In this document: positions 10,660 through 21,612 of the stretch, one piece after another
Position numbering within the stretch: position 1 is the first letter of the stretch
Layout of the letters: every line of letters begins with the position of its first letter
Assembly (NCBI RefSeq): GCF_963583255.1
Contig: NC_084817.1
Coordinates: 1,679,001-1,743,000, forward strand
Reading direction: 5' to 3'
DNA length: 64,000 nt
Origin: Pyrus communis
Lineage: Eukaryota; Streptophyta; Magnoliopsida; Rosales; Rosaceae
Position numbers and translations under genes: made by a program
Notes under the pieces: model-generated
Databases searched by the model: none
Seen by the model: the letters and a program-made list of their open reading frames with translations, nothing else
Told to the model about the DNA's origin: nothing

Positions 10660-12436
10660 TCAAACAAATTGATCGAGGTACTCGTCCACAGTTGTGTACT
10701 TCACATCAGGGTAGAGCTCATAAGCTTCGACTCCAAACGACGGCTCGATTTCGAAGTTGGTCTGATCTCCCTTCACAAACACTGAGTGGTTGATTGCTAA
10801 TATCACATTGATTGGAGTTGGGGCCTCTGCAAAATTAAACAACAAATGTTAATTAACCAGATCATGATTAATTACTGCAGGAATCTTATAGCACAGTTGA
10901 TTAAGAGCGTTCGCTCATGCACTCCAGATCCCAAGTTTGAATTCCTTCCCTTCCACTATTGTTTGTATTGAAAAATGCATGGTTACTTACTGACCTTCAA
11001 TATCCTTGAGAAGTTTGTCCTCTGGGACATAGACTTTTTCAAGGACTTTGCCAATCTTCTTCTCCCACAGGGCAACAAGCCCATTGAATGAGTAGATGTT
11101 CTGGGGAGGTTTCACGTAGAGGATCTTGTTCAATGTTCTTGGATCATCAACGGCCCTGATTGTATAGGTTGCAATGTCATCTTCCTTGTTAAAGACAGCT
11201 GCAACATTAACAAAAGATACAGAGCACGTTTGAGACTGCTTCTGAAATAATTGAAGCGGTTGCAGACAACTAAAAGCGTTTCTGGCACTATTTAATATAA
11301 AACACTTAAAAATTCTTATGGATCATAAAACCTTATAAAAAGGTACCAAACAAGTACTTTCTTCATAAAGAACTCCCATGTGCCTTTTCAAAAACAACTT
11401 AATTAATTACTAATCTCGCTTATGAACAGAAGCACTTTCTACTGGAATTAACGCGAGTGGTACCTTTTGGATTTCCATCCCCTAAGATGGTGACTTTGTC
11501 TCTGGGTGGAGATGTGGAACCTGGCTGTGCCAATGAGGACAGGAAGTAGCCAGCATAGAAGTTGTTGTTGACATAAGTGTAGGGAATGCCCTCAGCCTCA
11601 ACAGCACGCCGGATTTGGACCTTGACGTCAAACGTAGACTTGGCTGGCTCAACCGCATGCACTCGATCCACATCGTTTCCAAACTCCGACGGGAAAAATC
11701 TCTGCATAAGATATAGGCTGTTACTATTAATCCCCATAGTTGAACAAATCTTTACTTTAAAAACCCTAAATTAGAAGGAAAAAGGAAAATTGAGTCTGTG
11801 ACCTGTCTAATAATTCCAAGTCTTCTGTTTATCTTCATGTAAATTTTCATCTAAATATTGATAGTATTAATCAAGACAGGATATGTAGATGGTAGGTAAC
11901 ATGTCAATATTAGATAGTCAAACATGTCACGTGATCAGACAGCCTAACTAAAGTTTGCCCGGTTACTTGAAGACACTAACCTTGACATTGCCAGCTTCTT
12001 TGATGGCTGCAATGATCTTGGTTTGGTCTGCAAATTGCTTGAAACCCACCGTTGATATCACAACGTCCACCTGTTTGATCGCCTTCACCAAACTCTCATG
12101 GTCATAAAGATCTCCCTGCATAGTAATCACCGTATTTAACTACGTACATAATTAATTAAATTAAACACAAATAGAGATTAATATGTGTACGTAGAGCAAA
12201 GTGACACCCAAATTCTTAAACTTCTCAATGAGGTTAGCCTTAGAAGGATCGTTGACCGTGCTTCTAAGCAGAGCAAAGGTTGGATGGCCGGCCTTCGTCA
12301 CCTTACCAGGGTCGTTGCCCGTGGTCTCTCTAATCAAAGCGAAGGTCGGATGGCCGGCCTTTGCGCTCGCTTGAACGATAAACTTTCCGATGTAACCAGT
12401 ACCTCCGATGATCAAAACCTTACTCTTCTTAGCCAT
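10660..12436 (-). CDS. PCBER: Isoflavone reductase-like / PCBER-type NADPH oxidoreductase, copy 1
   Basis: Five exons on the minus strand: 12191-12436, 11981-12115, 11464-11701, 10995-11198 and 10660-10826. They join in frame to 329 residues. Family members (phenylcoumaran benzylic ether reductase / isoflavone reductase-like, atypical SDR) are about 308 long. The NADPH-binding loop is GGTGYIG (residues 11-17). The substrate region begins RFFPSEFGNDVDRV at residue 128, and the family's catalytic lysine is kept in FDVKVQIRR. PCBER-type enzymes reduce the benzylic ether of phenylcoumaran lignans in the cytosol. The extra length comes from a 22-residue tandem duplication in exon 1 (KAGHPTFAL occurs at residues 26 and 48, 66 bp apart), just after the cofactor loop. 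The first donor reads TAC|GTACAC, weaker than in copies 2 and 3. Intron 4 holds a SINE. The gene looks expressible, but the duplication lies in the Rossmann fold next to the cofactor site, so activity is uncertain. Confidence 0.88.
10878..10974 (-). mobile_element. tRNA-like SINE in PCBER copy 1 intron 4
   Basis: On the plus strand the sequence reads tagcacagttgattaagagc (A-box-like) then aagtttgaattcc (B-box-like). Imperfect direct repeats (catgattaattactg on the left, tgcatggttacttactg on the right) flank it. The same insertion is found in copies 2 and 3 with better preserved flanking repeats. The strand call is tentative: the A/B-box order suggests plus-strand transcription, opposite to the host gene. 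Confidence 0.6.
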
Positions 12437-12531
12437 TGAAATTTTAAAGAAATTATCAAATTCTTCTTCTTCTTCCTAGTTTTTTCTTTTGTGTGAATAT
12501 TTTTGAATTGTGAAGTGAATAGAAGTAGTAT

Positions 12532-12556
12532 GAGCACATTTTATGGACGAATTATA
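12532..12556 (-). promoter_or_regulatory. Conserved core-promoter block, PCBER copy 1
   Basis: A block reading gagc(a/g)cattttatg(g/a)acgaa.ttata on the plus strand sits about 95-120 bp upstream of the ATG in all three PCBER copies (also 16585-16610 and 23495-23520), while surrounding sequence has diverged more. On the gene strand it offers TATAAT- and ATAAAAT-like elements at TATA-box distance. This is inferred from conservation only. Confidence 0.45.
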
Positions 12557-13121
12557 TAATATAATAGTATATCATGCTTCTAGGTGGGAAAGAATATGGT
12601 GACAAATTTAAAATGTGGGATTGACTGTTCATTTTTTTTTATTATCTTTATTATTGGACTTCATGTGAAGTGTAATGATAGGGTTAGATCTCACAACAAA
12701 TGTGAATCTTATTTTTATTAAAAAGGTGGTTAAATAAAGTATAAAAAATGCAGCAAGAGTAATATTTTTGTTATGAAAATATTCTTTATCTTCTTACCTA
12801 CCATAGGATAGGAACAGGTACAAAGGTATTGGTTCAAGATTCCATTTTAATTTTTCTTATATTAATACTAGTGGGATTAATGGTACCTTTAGTAATAAGG
12901 TAACCGGAAGATAGTTCACGTGGTGAAGTTTGTTAAAATTTAAGCTCAAAATTAAAATTTTCATCAACTCTCCATTAACTTATTCAGCCTTCATAATCAA
13001 AAGAGATGTGGCTGCTATTTGGCAGGGGATGTTTGCCTAGTTTGACACTTTGAAGCAGATAACGAGTTCAATAATGGAACCTAAACCCATGAAGCCTAGA
13101 CTCTATTTAAAAGGAAAAGAC

Positions 13122-13271
13122 TTGGCTGCTGAAGAATTCAGCAGCAGGTCTACTTACATCTAATTTCAGCTGGACACGTGTTCAAGTTTTGATTTTTTTA
13201 ATCAAACTTGGACACATGTCCAACCGGGATTGGATGTAAGTAGGACCTGCTGCTGAATTTACTGCAGCCAA
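13122..13271. mobile_element. MITE-like long hairpin
   Basis: The left arm starts ttggctgctg and continues aattcagcagcaggtctact. The right arm reads agtaggacctgctgctgaatt and ends tgcagccaa. The arms are imperfect reverse complements across nearly the whole 150 bp, with an apex around tttgatttttttaatcaaac. This suggests a MITE or a potential small-RNA hairpin. No clear target-site duplication is visible. Confidence 0.65.
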
Positions 13272-13290
13272 ATCTAGTTCAATTTAAAAT

Positions 13291-13413
13291 AGGAAATATT
13301 ATTGGAATTCCAAAAATCTTATTTTACACTTCTCATAAGTGTATTTTTCTTTCTTAATATAGAAAGTTTAGAGTGTAGAATAAGATTTTTGAAATCCTAA
13401 TAACAATTCCTTT
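13291..13413. mobile_element. Second MITE-like inverted repeat
   Basis: The left arm includes attggaattccaaaaatctt followed by attttacact; the right arm includes agtgtagaataagatttttg followed by aaatcctaataa. They are reverse complements with a few mismatches around a short loop with ttctttcttaatat. It lies only 20 bp from the previous hairpin, and the two have unrelated arms. Confidence 0.6.
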
Positions 13414-14748
13414 TAAAATTTCCAAAGATGTTTTGAACATTGAATGTCCAACGTTCGCATCTTTCTCTCGACGATTATCCACGGCGGTTTTCTTCCCGGA
13501 AAACTGCTCCACTCCTGCGAATTTCTTTCATGAAAAAACCATAGAGGGGTTGGAAATTTCTCGACTTTTCCTTCCGTTTCCACTTTTCTATCACAAATCT
13601 CTGCTTCAATTGGCTTGCAAATTTCTGCCAATGGTGGTTTTTCTTGCCTGAGAAACCCTGAAGGTTTATTTTTGATTCAGCTTAAATTTAACTTTTCTTA
13701 AACCCGTTGGATTCGGCTTAAATTTAATAAGGACGGGTCACAGTAGATCAGCTCAACCGAGCCTGGGTGAAATTGAGTGATAAATGACTCGTCATTAATG
13801 TCTCTTTCTCTCTCTTTGTTCCCCTTCCTCTTTCTCTCTCATCTCTCTGCTTCTCTCGATCACTCTCTTGCAAATAGATCACAAACCACCACCAACCCTG
13901 CTCATCTTTGTTGTCACGTCACAGACCATCACCACAATCCGACTACCACTGATAGCCCAGCCAACTTCCTCTCCATCTCCTCTAAACTGTGTATTTTTGA
14001 CACTCAATAAGTTTTTGGTCTTTTGAGTACTCATTGTTATAGTCCTAGTAACACATTATATGTGTTTATTTACTTAAGTTTCACAGAATGTCAAGCTCAT
14101 GCTCGTTTGATCCCATAAATGCTAAAACCAGTCATCTTCCATGTCCCATCTACCTCTTCCAAAACCCAAAAAACTCAACAAAATCAAATCCCTAGACCAA
14201 CAAAAGCAAAACACACCCCAAAAAATTGGATAAAGACTCTGCAATTACAATCGTTGCCCTAACTGCAATAATCTCTTTATCTTTAAAGTCATCCCCCAAT
14301 TGCAACACTCGACTATGACTTCCACCTCCACCGGCGGCGACTGCGGCAAGCTAAATTCCGACTATGAATAAAGAACAAGAGGAGAAAAACATATGAAGAG
14401 ATACTCCGTATAAGAAGTTTGATTATAATAGTTCTCACACTAAGTACGATTAGTGTAGGATCGGATGAGACCAAAATATAAATGATCTCATAAAAGGGTA
14501 ATTCGCGGATTATATGCTTAGAAGATTTAGCAAGTCATGAGTTCATGATGGTTGTACGGTAGAATCTCCCAGTGTAAATCATAACCAGCCACAAATGTGC
14601 AGGAAAAACATAGAAATTACATTAAGACTCTGAATTTTGTTCTCATCACAAACACTTATTCGCTCAAACAACATTAACAGCATTTAAACTTATTTTTTCC
14701 GAGATATTTAGCAAACATCTTAGCGAAAGTCCTGTGATCTTAATTTCT

Positions 14749-16496
14749 TCAAACAAATTGATCGAGGTACTCGTCCACAGTTGTGTACTTCACGTCAGGG
14801 TAGAGCTCATAAGCCTCGACTCCAAATGACGGCTCGATTTCGAACTTGGTCTGATCTCCGTTCACAAACACTGAGTGGTTGATTGCTAATATCACATTGA
14901 TTGGAATTGGGGCCGCTGCAAAATTAAACAACATACGTTAATTAACCAAATCTTGATTAAAGTTAAGTTAAACGCAGTTAAGTTGAACCAATGCATGATT
15001 AATTACTGCATGAGAGGCTTATAGCACGGTTGATTAAGAGCATTCGCTCATGCACTTGAGATCCCGAGTTTGAACTCCTTCCTGTTCTCTATCGTTTGTA
15101 TAAAAAATGCATGATTAATTACTGACCTTCAATATCCTTGAGAAGTTTGTCCTCTGGGACATAGACTTTTTCAAGGACTTTGCCAATCTTCTTCTCCCAC
15201 AGAGCAACAAGCTCATTGAATGAGTAGATGTTCTGGGGAGGCTTCAGGAAGAGGACCTTGTTCAATGTTCTTGGATCATCAACGGCCCTGATTGTATAGG
15301 TTCCTATGTCATCTTCCTTGTTAAAGACAGCTGCAAGATTAACAAGAGATACATAGCATGTTTGAGACTGCTTCTAAAATGGCTCAAAACGGTTGTAGAC
15401 AACTAAAAGCATTTGTAGCACTATTTAATATAAAACACTTAAAAAGCTTATGGATCGTAAAACCTTTTTTACTATTGCATAGAGAGGCACCTAACAGGGA
15501 CTTTTTCAAGAAGAACTTTCAGGTGCCTTTTCTGAAACAACTTGGTTAATTACTAATATCGTTTATGAACATAAGTGTATTTTTTCTGAAATTAACGTGA
15601 GAGGTACCTTTTGGATTTCCATCCCCTAAGATGGTGACTTTGTCTCTGGGTGGAGAAGTGGCACCTGGCTGTGCCAATGACGGCAGAAAGTAGCCATCAA
15701 AGCAGTTGCTGGAGACATAAGTGTGGGGGATGCCCTCAGCCTCAATAACACGCCGGATTTGGACCTTGGCGTCAAACGAAGACTTGGCTGGCTCAACTGC
15801 TTTCACTCGGTCCACATCGTTTCCAAACTCCGACGGGAAAAATCTCTGCATAAAATATAGGCTAAGTTACTATTAATCCCTATAATTGAGCAAAACTTGT
15901 GTCGGGCTGTCTGATAATTCTAAAATCTTAAATTAATTTTCATGTAATTTTCACTAACAAGCTTATTGACACCATGTCAATATCTAAGAGCATCTCCCTT
16001 GGAGATGTCAAACATGTCTCATGATCAGACAACCTAATCGAAGATTTCTTGGTTAATTAGAGACACTAACCTTGATATTGCCAGCTTCTTTGATGGCTGC
16101 AATGATCTTGGTTTGGTCTGCAGTTTGCAGGAAACCCACCGTCGATATCACAACGTCCACCTGTTTGATCGCCTTCACCAAACTCTCATGGTTATAAAGA
16201 TCTCCCTGCATATTAATCACCGTAATTAACCAAGTAACATAACATAATTAATTTAATTAAACACAAAGAGAGAGTAATATGCAATTAAACACTAAGAAAG
16301 ATTAAATGCTTACATAGAGCAAAGTGACACCCAAGTTCTTGAACTTCTCAATGAGATTAGCCTTAGCAGGGTCGTTGACTGTGGTCTCTCTAACCAGAGC
16401 AAAGGTCGGATGCCCGAGCTTCGCGCTCGCTTCAACGACAAACTTTCCGATGTAGCCTGTGCTTCCGATTATCAAAATCTTGCTCTTCTCAGCCAT
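14749..16496 (-). CDS. PCBER: Isoflavone reductase-like / PCBER-type NADPH oxidoreductase, copy 2
   Basis: Five exons on the minus strand: 16314-16496, 16071-16205, 15608-15845, 15127-15330 and 14749-14915. They join in frame to 308 residues, exactly the usual family length, with GT-AG introns. The cofactor loop is GSTGYIG (residues 11-17), the substrate domain begins RFFPSEFGNDVDRV (residue 107), and the expected catalytic lysine is K133 in FDAKVQIRR. The C terminus is YTTVDEYLDQFV. The expected role is NADPH-dependent reduction of phenylcoumaran-type lignans or related phenylpropanoid dimers in the cytosol; substrate cannot be decided from sequence. It is the canonical, undamaged member of the cluster. 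Copy 3 differs at few positions (for example L27 to A, K121 to N, Y15 to S), consistent with recent tandem duplication. Intron 4 has a SINE starting just after the splice donor. Confidence 0.93.
15009..15106 (+). mobile_element. tRNA-like SINE with 18-bp target-site duplication (PCBER copy 2)
   Basis: A 98-bp insert is flanked by perfect 18-bp direct repeats atgcatgattaattactg (14991-15008 and 15107-15124). It contains tagcacggttgattaagagc (A-box-like) and gagtttgaactcc (B-box-like) and ends cgtttgtataaaaa. The right flanking repeat overlaps the splice donor region of exon 4, so the SINE inserted within a few bases of the donor. Confidence 0.8.
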
Positions 16497-16584
16497 TGAA
16501 ATTTCTAAGAATTATCAAATTCTTCTTTTTTTCCCTAGTTTTTTCTTTTGTGTGTATTTTCACAGTTGTGAAGTTAAGTAGCTG

Positions 16585-16610
16585 GAGCGCATTTTATGAA
16601 CGAAATTATA
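16585..16610 (-). promoter_or_regulatory. Conserved core-promoter block, PCBER copy 2
   Basis: Same conserved block as at 12532-12556, about 90-115 bp upstream of the ATG at 16496. Confidence 0.45.
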
Positions 16611-17079
16611 AGGTGACAAATTGAAATAGTGGAATTGATTGTTCACCTGTTTTTAAAATTTTTAATCATCATTTATTTGACTTTCTGTGAATATTTTATT
16701 GATCTTACGTATATACTACGTGAAAAGTTAGTATTACCCTTGTCAAGCTGTTCAAAAAAGGGGTTAGAGAATGGCAGTGCCGGAATTTTACACTTTTGCT
16801 GTTCCAGAATCAAAGACCCTTGAAGTGATCCATACGTCATTGTCGTTCTAGAACCCAAATGAACATCGTCGGGATCACCGTAATGTTCATAATTTTAAAA
16901 AAATCAAAGACCTCGTATGATAGTATTTTATTTTTGTTTTTTTATTTTGTGCATTTTTTGTTTATATATTTGTTCTCTATCTCTCGTCATTGTTTTTACC
17001 GTCTTTTGTGTTTTCTCATTTATCTCCTTTACTGCTATTTTATTGACAAATGATATAATTTATACTAACGCCTTTCATA

Positions 17080-17222
17080 GTGGAATAGTAATAATGTGGT
17101 TCAAGTGAATTAGTCTGACAGTGGACTAACAATAATGTGGTTTAAGTTCACTTTTGTTGAAAATCGACCTAAGTTTTCTCACTTACAAGTAAAAAGAAAC
17201 ACTACTAGACCGTACTACCAAA
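17080..17222 (-). mobile_element. SINE-like repeat (segment A)
   Basis: Minus-strand copy of the ttgtaagtg / ttcgatt / ttgaaccacatt family, reading on the plus strand aatgtggtttaagttcact then aaaatcgacctaagttttct then acttacaagta. It is duplicated at about 23985-24130 in segment B, so the insertion predates the duplication. Confidence 0.55.
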
Positions 17223-17340
17223 CGACCCTTTATTGTCTTTTTAAAATTTTCAAGCAAAAGTGAAAAAGAAAAAGGAAATAGGCTTGTGATCTAGTTTCAT
17301 TTTAGGAAAGCTATTTTAATATTTGAAGATGGTAAGTTAT

Positions 17341-18440
17341 GGAACAAATAAATCACACCAATTTAGAAAAGGCACAAGAGAAATGTTAAGGAAACTCTAA
17401 AAAATATGGCTTTTTATGAACTTTTTACCGCATCATATTCAGCATAATCTCTATTAATTAATAAAACACTCATGGTCAACCAAAATTTTATGAAATTACT
17501 AATTTAACCTTCTAATTAAAACAGAACATGAATAAGAAATATGGGGCATAAATGTAATTTCACACAAGTAAATTTTGTTCTTTTTTTCAAAGCCTTACCT
17601 ACATGTAATCCTAACATATCTCTAATTTAAAATTTAAAAAAAATAAAAATAAAAATCCCACTCCCACATTCTCAATCACTCTCTTCCTCTCTCCTTCTAT
17701 TTCAAAAACAAAAAAAAAACAAAAAATTCACACACTTTGTATGTACCCATATGCTAGTATTTTATAATATTAACACAGAATTTGACGTTAAATGGTAAAT
17801 TGAGAGTCCCTTTTAACCTTCTCAAGACACAATGATCTTAGAGTGAAGGCTAAGAAAGTGTGATCAAGCCATGTTTGTCTGTATCCATTTGATGGAACAA
17901 ATAAATCACATCAATTTAGAAAAGGCACAAGAGAAATGTAAAGGGAACTCTAAAACTATGGCTTTTTATGAACTTTTTACCGCATCATATTCAGCATAAT
18001 CTCTACTAATTAATAAAACACTTATGGTCAACCGAAATTTTATGAAATTACTAATTTAACCTTCTAATTAAAACAGAACATGAATAAGAAATATGGGGCA
18101 CAAATGTAATTTCACACAACCAAAATTTGTTCTTTTTTTTTTCAAAGTCTTACCTATATGTAATCTTAACATATCTCTAATTTAAAAAAAAAAAAAAGAA
18201 AAAAAAAACCCCACTCCCACAATCTCAATCACTCTCTTCCTCTCTCCTTTTATTTCAAAAACAAAAATAAAAAAAAAATTTACACACTTTGTATGTACCC
18301 ATATGCTCGTATTTTATAATATTAACACAGAATTTGACATTAAACGGTAAATTGAGAGTTCCTTTTAACCTTCTCAAGACACAATGATCTTAGAGTGAAG
18401 GCTAAGAAAGTGTGATCAAGCCATGTTTGTCTGTATTTAA
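17341..18440. repeat. 553-bp tandem repeat, two units
   Basis: Unit 1 starts ggaacaaataaatcacacca at 17341 and unit 2 starts ggaacaaataaatcacatca at 17894. Both run through the cgcatcatattcagcataat and cccactcccaca blocks and end gatcaagccatgtttgtctg. They differ by a few substitutions and A-run lengths. Segment B has one unit with an internal deletion (24246 onward), so the tandem duplication is probably younger than the A/B duplication. Confidence 0.85.
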
Positions 18441-18970
18441 CCACTTACAAAGGAATCATTTCATGGGAAAAAAGACAAACTATCCCAACCCGTCCTCAAG
18501 TTCAGCGAGTCATCTAAAATATAAGAATAATGTGTTCATTTCTCTATCTTTTGGTATTTTCTTTAGGCTTTCATTTGAAGTCTCTAGTGGAATGAACATT
18601 TGTAGGGCTCAATGACTGTGGAAGAGTATCTTTAAGTTCTACCAAATTCTCTCAATTAATCAATCCGGGTTCTTAAAATTTGATCAACGATTACAAACAG
18701 AAAACATCTTTAAAAGTTATAATAATTTTAACCGTTTGATCAAATTTTAAATTTTCAAATTGAGATAATTTGATGAAAGAAATTCGGAAAGGATCCCTTT
18801 CTTATCTTAAAAAGGTGGAATGTTTAAAAGTGGATAGTGGACGAGATTGTTATCACTACATCTACAATTAAGTTTTTTTTTTTTTTTTTTTTTTTTTTTC
18901 AGTGTTAAGTGAAACATCATATGTTTAATTTTTATATTTTCATGTATTTAATAAATTCTTCTTTCGCTAC

Positions 18971-19085
18971 TTAGTACTACGATATAGTGATATTTCGCTT
19001 CATTTGTAAGTGAGAAGTCTTAAGTTCAATTCTCGCGAAAATCAAATTTAAACCACATTATTGCTAACCCAATATGAGATTACGC
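18971..19085 (+). mobile_element. SINE-like repeat (plus strand, segment A)
   Basis: Reads tactacgatatagtgatatt, then tttgtaagtgagaagtctta, then ttcaattctcgcg and aaaccacattattgctaac. It is the same family as 8690-8815. A more decayed counterpart lies at about 25240-25340 in segment B. Confidence 0.6.
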
Positions 19086-19830
19086 GTGCTCCTTCCCCTT
19101 TAGTGCCTAAGTTCTTCAAACTCTCGAGTCTAACCCTGATAATATTGAATGTATTAACTAAACATTATTAAATCGTTAGCAGACCAAATTATGCAACTAC
19201 TCAAAAGCGCTAGAAAGAACATGAAACTTCCCATAAATAAGTATACGTACACATTTTGCACATCAAGAAACGCAATTATGACTACCAAAAAAACTCGATC
19301 TCATAAATCAGAAGATCCTCGCAATTTAAACATTAAAAAAAAGAAAAGAAAAAAGGTGACGGATCAAACTAGTTGCATAAATAGAAGCCCATGACTGACG
19401 GATCAAGCATATGGACCCACTATTATGGGCCAGATTATTGGGCCTCAATGACAAATCAGGTACTAATTTGATCATGGCCGTTTGATTTTGGGGCCCAGCT
19501 GTTGGCTACATGAAACTGTGATGCGTAAGTAGTGTTGGAATCGCCTCCTAATAATATTGGAGGTTCATTCAGAAATGCCCGATTGCTCGCTGTCCACCTG
19601 CATATATGTATCCAATGGTAATTATTTATTTGTTTATTTTTATTTTTATGTTCTGCAAATAAAAGACGTGAAGTACTTTAAGTTAACGAAAGATTTGATG
19701 CAAAATCCAAGTTCAATGATGTTTTAAGATTCATAGAGCGGTTCCCACTTAGTAGAACAAGACATTGTTGTTATTGTTTTATATAAATAAAAAATTAGAA
19801 GATAATTATGAAGATAATTAAACATGTTAA

Positions 19831-20128
19831 TTACCAGCCATTGCTTTTCAAGATTTTTTGAGTCCTAGGGCTTGTTTCAGTATATGTACTGCCGATCTTT
19901 GTTGTGGTCACAGGAAACGAGCTGGATTTTTGGATTTTTCTTCCTGGTTCATCAGCCGCGCTAATTTCTTGCCATGTGTACAATATTGTCAATCTCGATA
20001 TGAGTTGTGTTAGAGACAGTCGCTCACACGCACAATGATAATATCAGAAAAAGAGTTTAATATAACATAATACATGGTTGATGCTATTTGATTTCTTGTG
20101 TGCTTTCCAATAAGCTTCAATCTCCTCC
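19831..20128 (-). pseudogene. Truncated duplicate of the small MGSL gene (segment A)
   Basis: On the minus strand the last exon (about 19831-19968) still reads as an open frame ending KILKSNGW then stop. The partner in segment B (26520-27035) ends KILNKNGW. Part of exon 2 is present (20080-20128), but homology stops a few bases before the position of the ATG-GAG-GAG codons, so the 5' half of exon 2, intron 1 and exon 1 are absent. The intron 2 acceptor is also changed: segment B has ggcag|gga, here the aligned bases are ggcaa|gaa, so the AG is lost or shifted by one base. It has no start codon and no intact splice site, so it is non-functional. An RNase H-like remnant follows directly. Confidence 0.8.
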
Positions 20129-20832
20129 TTGACACTGCTGAGTGCAATGATTTGAGTGATCTTAGTAAACTCTTCTGTTGCTGGCAAATTCGGAATGATA
20201 TAAATAATAAAGTGTTTAGAAGGATGAATCCTAGTCTGGCTAGGAGTATCTCCATTGCTACAAGTGTAGGATTACCCTAATTTAAGGTTAATTATAAGAA
20301 GACCTCTAGGGGTGATCATAGCCGCTAACACCTCATTTGATGGCGTCCTCCTCATGGCTATGTGAAATTAAACTTTGATGGGTCAGCTAGTTTGGAGAGA
20401 GTTGCAGCTGCTTTTGTTCTTAGAAATGAGGAGGGGTAACTGGTTGGTGCTGGTGTATTGAACATTGATAGTGCCATGATTTCGGTTATGGAGACCGTTG
20501 CTTTAAATGAAGGGCTTTTGTCTAGGCACAGAGGCGTGAAGAAATTGTTGGTGAAAAGGGTTCTAAGTTGGTCATGTGCATGGTGTTTGGATGCCCCCTT
20601 GGCATCTTAGACCTATCATCGAGGATATCAAATGGTTGGCTTCTAAATTTCAGCATATCAGTTGGAAACATATCTTTAGTGAGGCAAATTTCGTGGTTGA
20701 CACGTTAGCTCGTGTGGCTCTCACTGTTTCTAACCCTCATGTCTGGGATTATTGTCTTTCGGTATCGGCCATGGATGCCTTTAATTTTGATTGTATGGAA
20801 AACCGTTGTATTAGAGGTTTTAAGCTTTACTA
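20129..20832 (+). pseudogene. RNase H-like (non-LTR retroelement) remnant at the A/B junction
   Basis: Conceptual reading shows a reverse-transcriptase zinc-binding tail (CCWQIRNDINNKVFRR), then an RNase H-like domain starting KLNFDGSA, with AAFVLRNEEG, an in-frame stop, then VGAGVL and ETVALNEGL. A frameshift follows, then WHLRPIIEDIKWLASKF, HISWKHIFSEANFVVDTLAR and HVWDYCLSVSAMDAF. This order is typical of the RNase H-like domain left by plant LINE-type elements and related single-domain genes. Stops and frameshifts show it is dead. It begins exactly where segment A ends and finishes just before segment B begins. Confidence 0.75.
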
Positions 20833-21612
20833 AAAAATTTCTTCATCTAAAAAAATTCAATTTTAATTTTTCTTAAACTCGTTGGATTCGGCTTAAATTT
20901 AATAAGGACGGCTCACAACAAATCAACTCAACCAAGCTTAGGTGAAATCGAGTGACAAATAACTCGTCATTAATATCCCTTTCTCTCTCTCTGTTCCCCT
21001 CCCTCTTTCTCTGCTTCTCTCGATCACTCTCTTGCAGACATATCACAAACCACCACCAGCCCTACTCCATCATTTTTGTCACATCACAGACCATCACCAC
21101 AATCCGACTACCACCGATAGCCCAGCCCAACTTCCTCTCCATCTCCTCTAAACTGTGTACTTTTGACACTCAATAAGCTTTTGGTCTTTTGAGTATTTAT
21201 TGTTATGATCCTAGTAACGCATTATATGTGTTTATTTGCTTAAGTTTTAAAGAGTGTCAAGCTCATACTTGTTTGATCTCATAAATGTTGAAAACAGTCA
21301 TCTTCAATGTCCCATCTACCTCTTCCAAAACCCAAAAAACTCAACAAAATCAAATCCCTAGACCAACAAAAGCAAAACACACCCCCAAAATTGGAAAAAG
21401 ATTGTGCAATTACAATTTATGCCCCAACTGCAATAATCTCTTTATCTGAAAACTCATCCCCCAATTGCAATAGTCAACTATGGCCTCCACCTCCGCCGGC
21501 GGCGACTGCGGTAAAGCTAAATTCCGACTATGAATAAAAAACAAGAAGAGAAAAACATATGAAGAGATACTCCGTATAAGGATGTTTGATAAGTCCTGTC
21601 ATCTTAATTTCT

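Larger units (their letters stand above)
12437..13679. other. Intergenic between PCBER copy 1 and duplicated segment A
   Basis: No gene is supported. It includes the PCBER copy 1 promoter (next to 12437) and two adjacent hairpin elements at 13122-13271 and 13291-13413. The sequence after 13420 is open in two frames but shows no family features. Confidence 0.55.
16611..19830. other. Repeat-rich intergenic part of segment A
   Basis: No gene is supported. It contains a SINE-like repeat on the minus strand (about 17080-17222), a 553-bp tandem repeat (17341-17893 and 17894-18440), a long T-run (18872-18899) and a plus-strand SINE-like repeat (18971-19085). Most of it aligns with 23521-26500 in segment B. 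Confidence 0.65.
13680..20128. repeat. Duplicated segment A (PCBER copy 2 + truncated small gene)
   Basis: From about 13680 (ttaaacccgttggattcggc) to about 20128 this segment aligns in order with segment B (20870 onward). Shared parts are the pre-gene stretch with ctcgtcattaat, the whole PCBER gene with all introns, the sequence downstream through the cggatcaagcatatggaccc block (19400 versus 25715), and the small gene. The PCBER starts are 6,909 bp apart (16496 versus 23405). Homology stops abruptly inside exon 2 of the small gene at about 20128. Differences include an extra 553-bp tandem copy in A and short deletions in B. Confidence 0.85.

Noticed and set aside
13777..14010. Ser/Leu-rich frame present in both duplicated segments (also 20952-21176)
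   Set aside because: Differs between copies by frame-disrupting changes and is a CT-rich low-complexity stretch; conservation is explained by the segment duplication.
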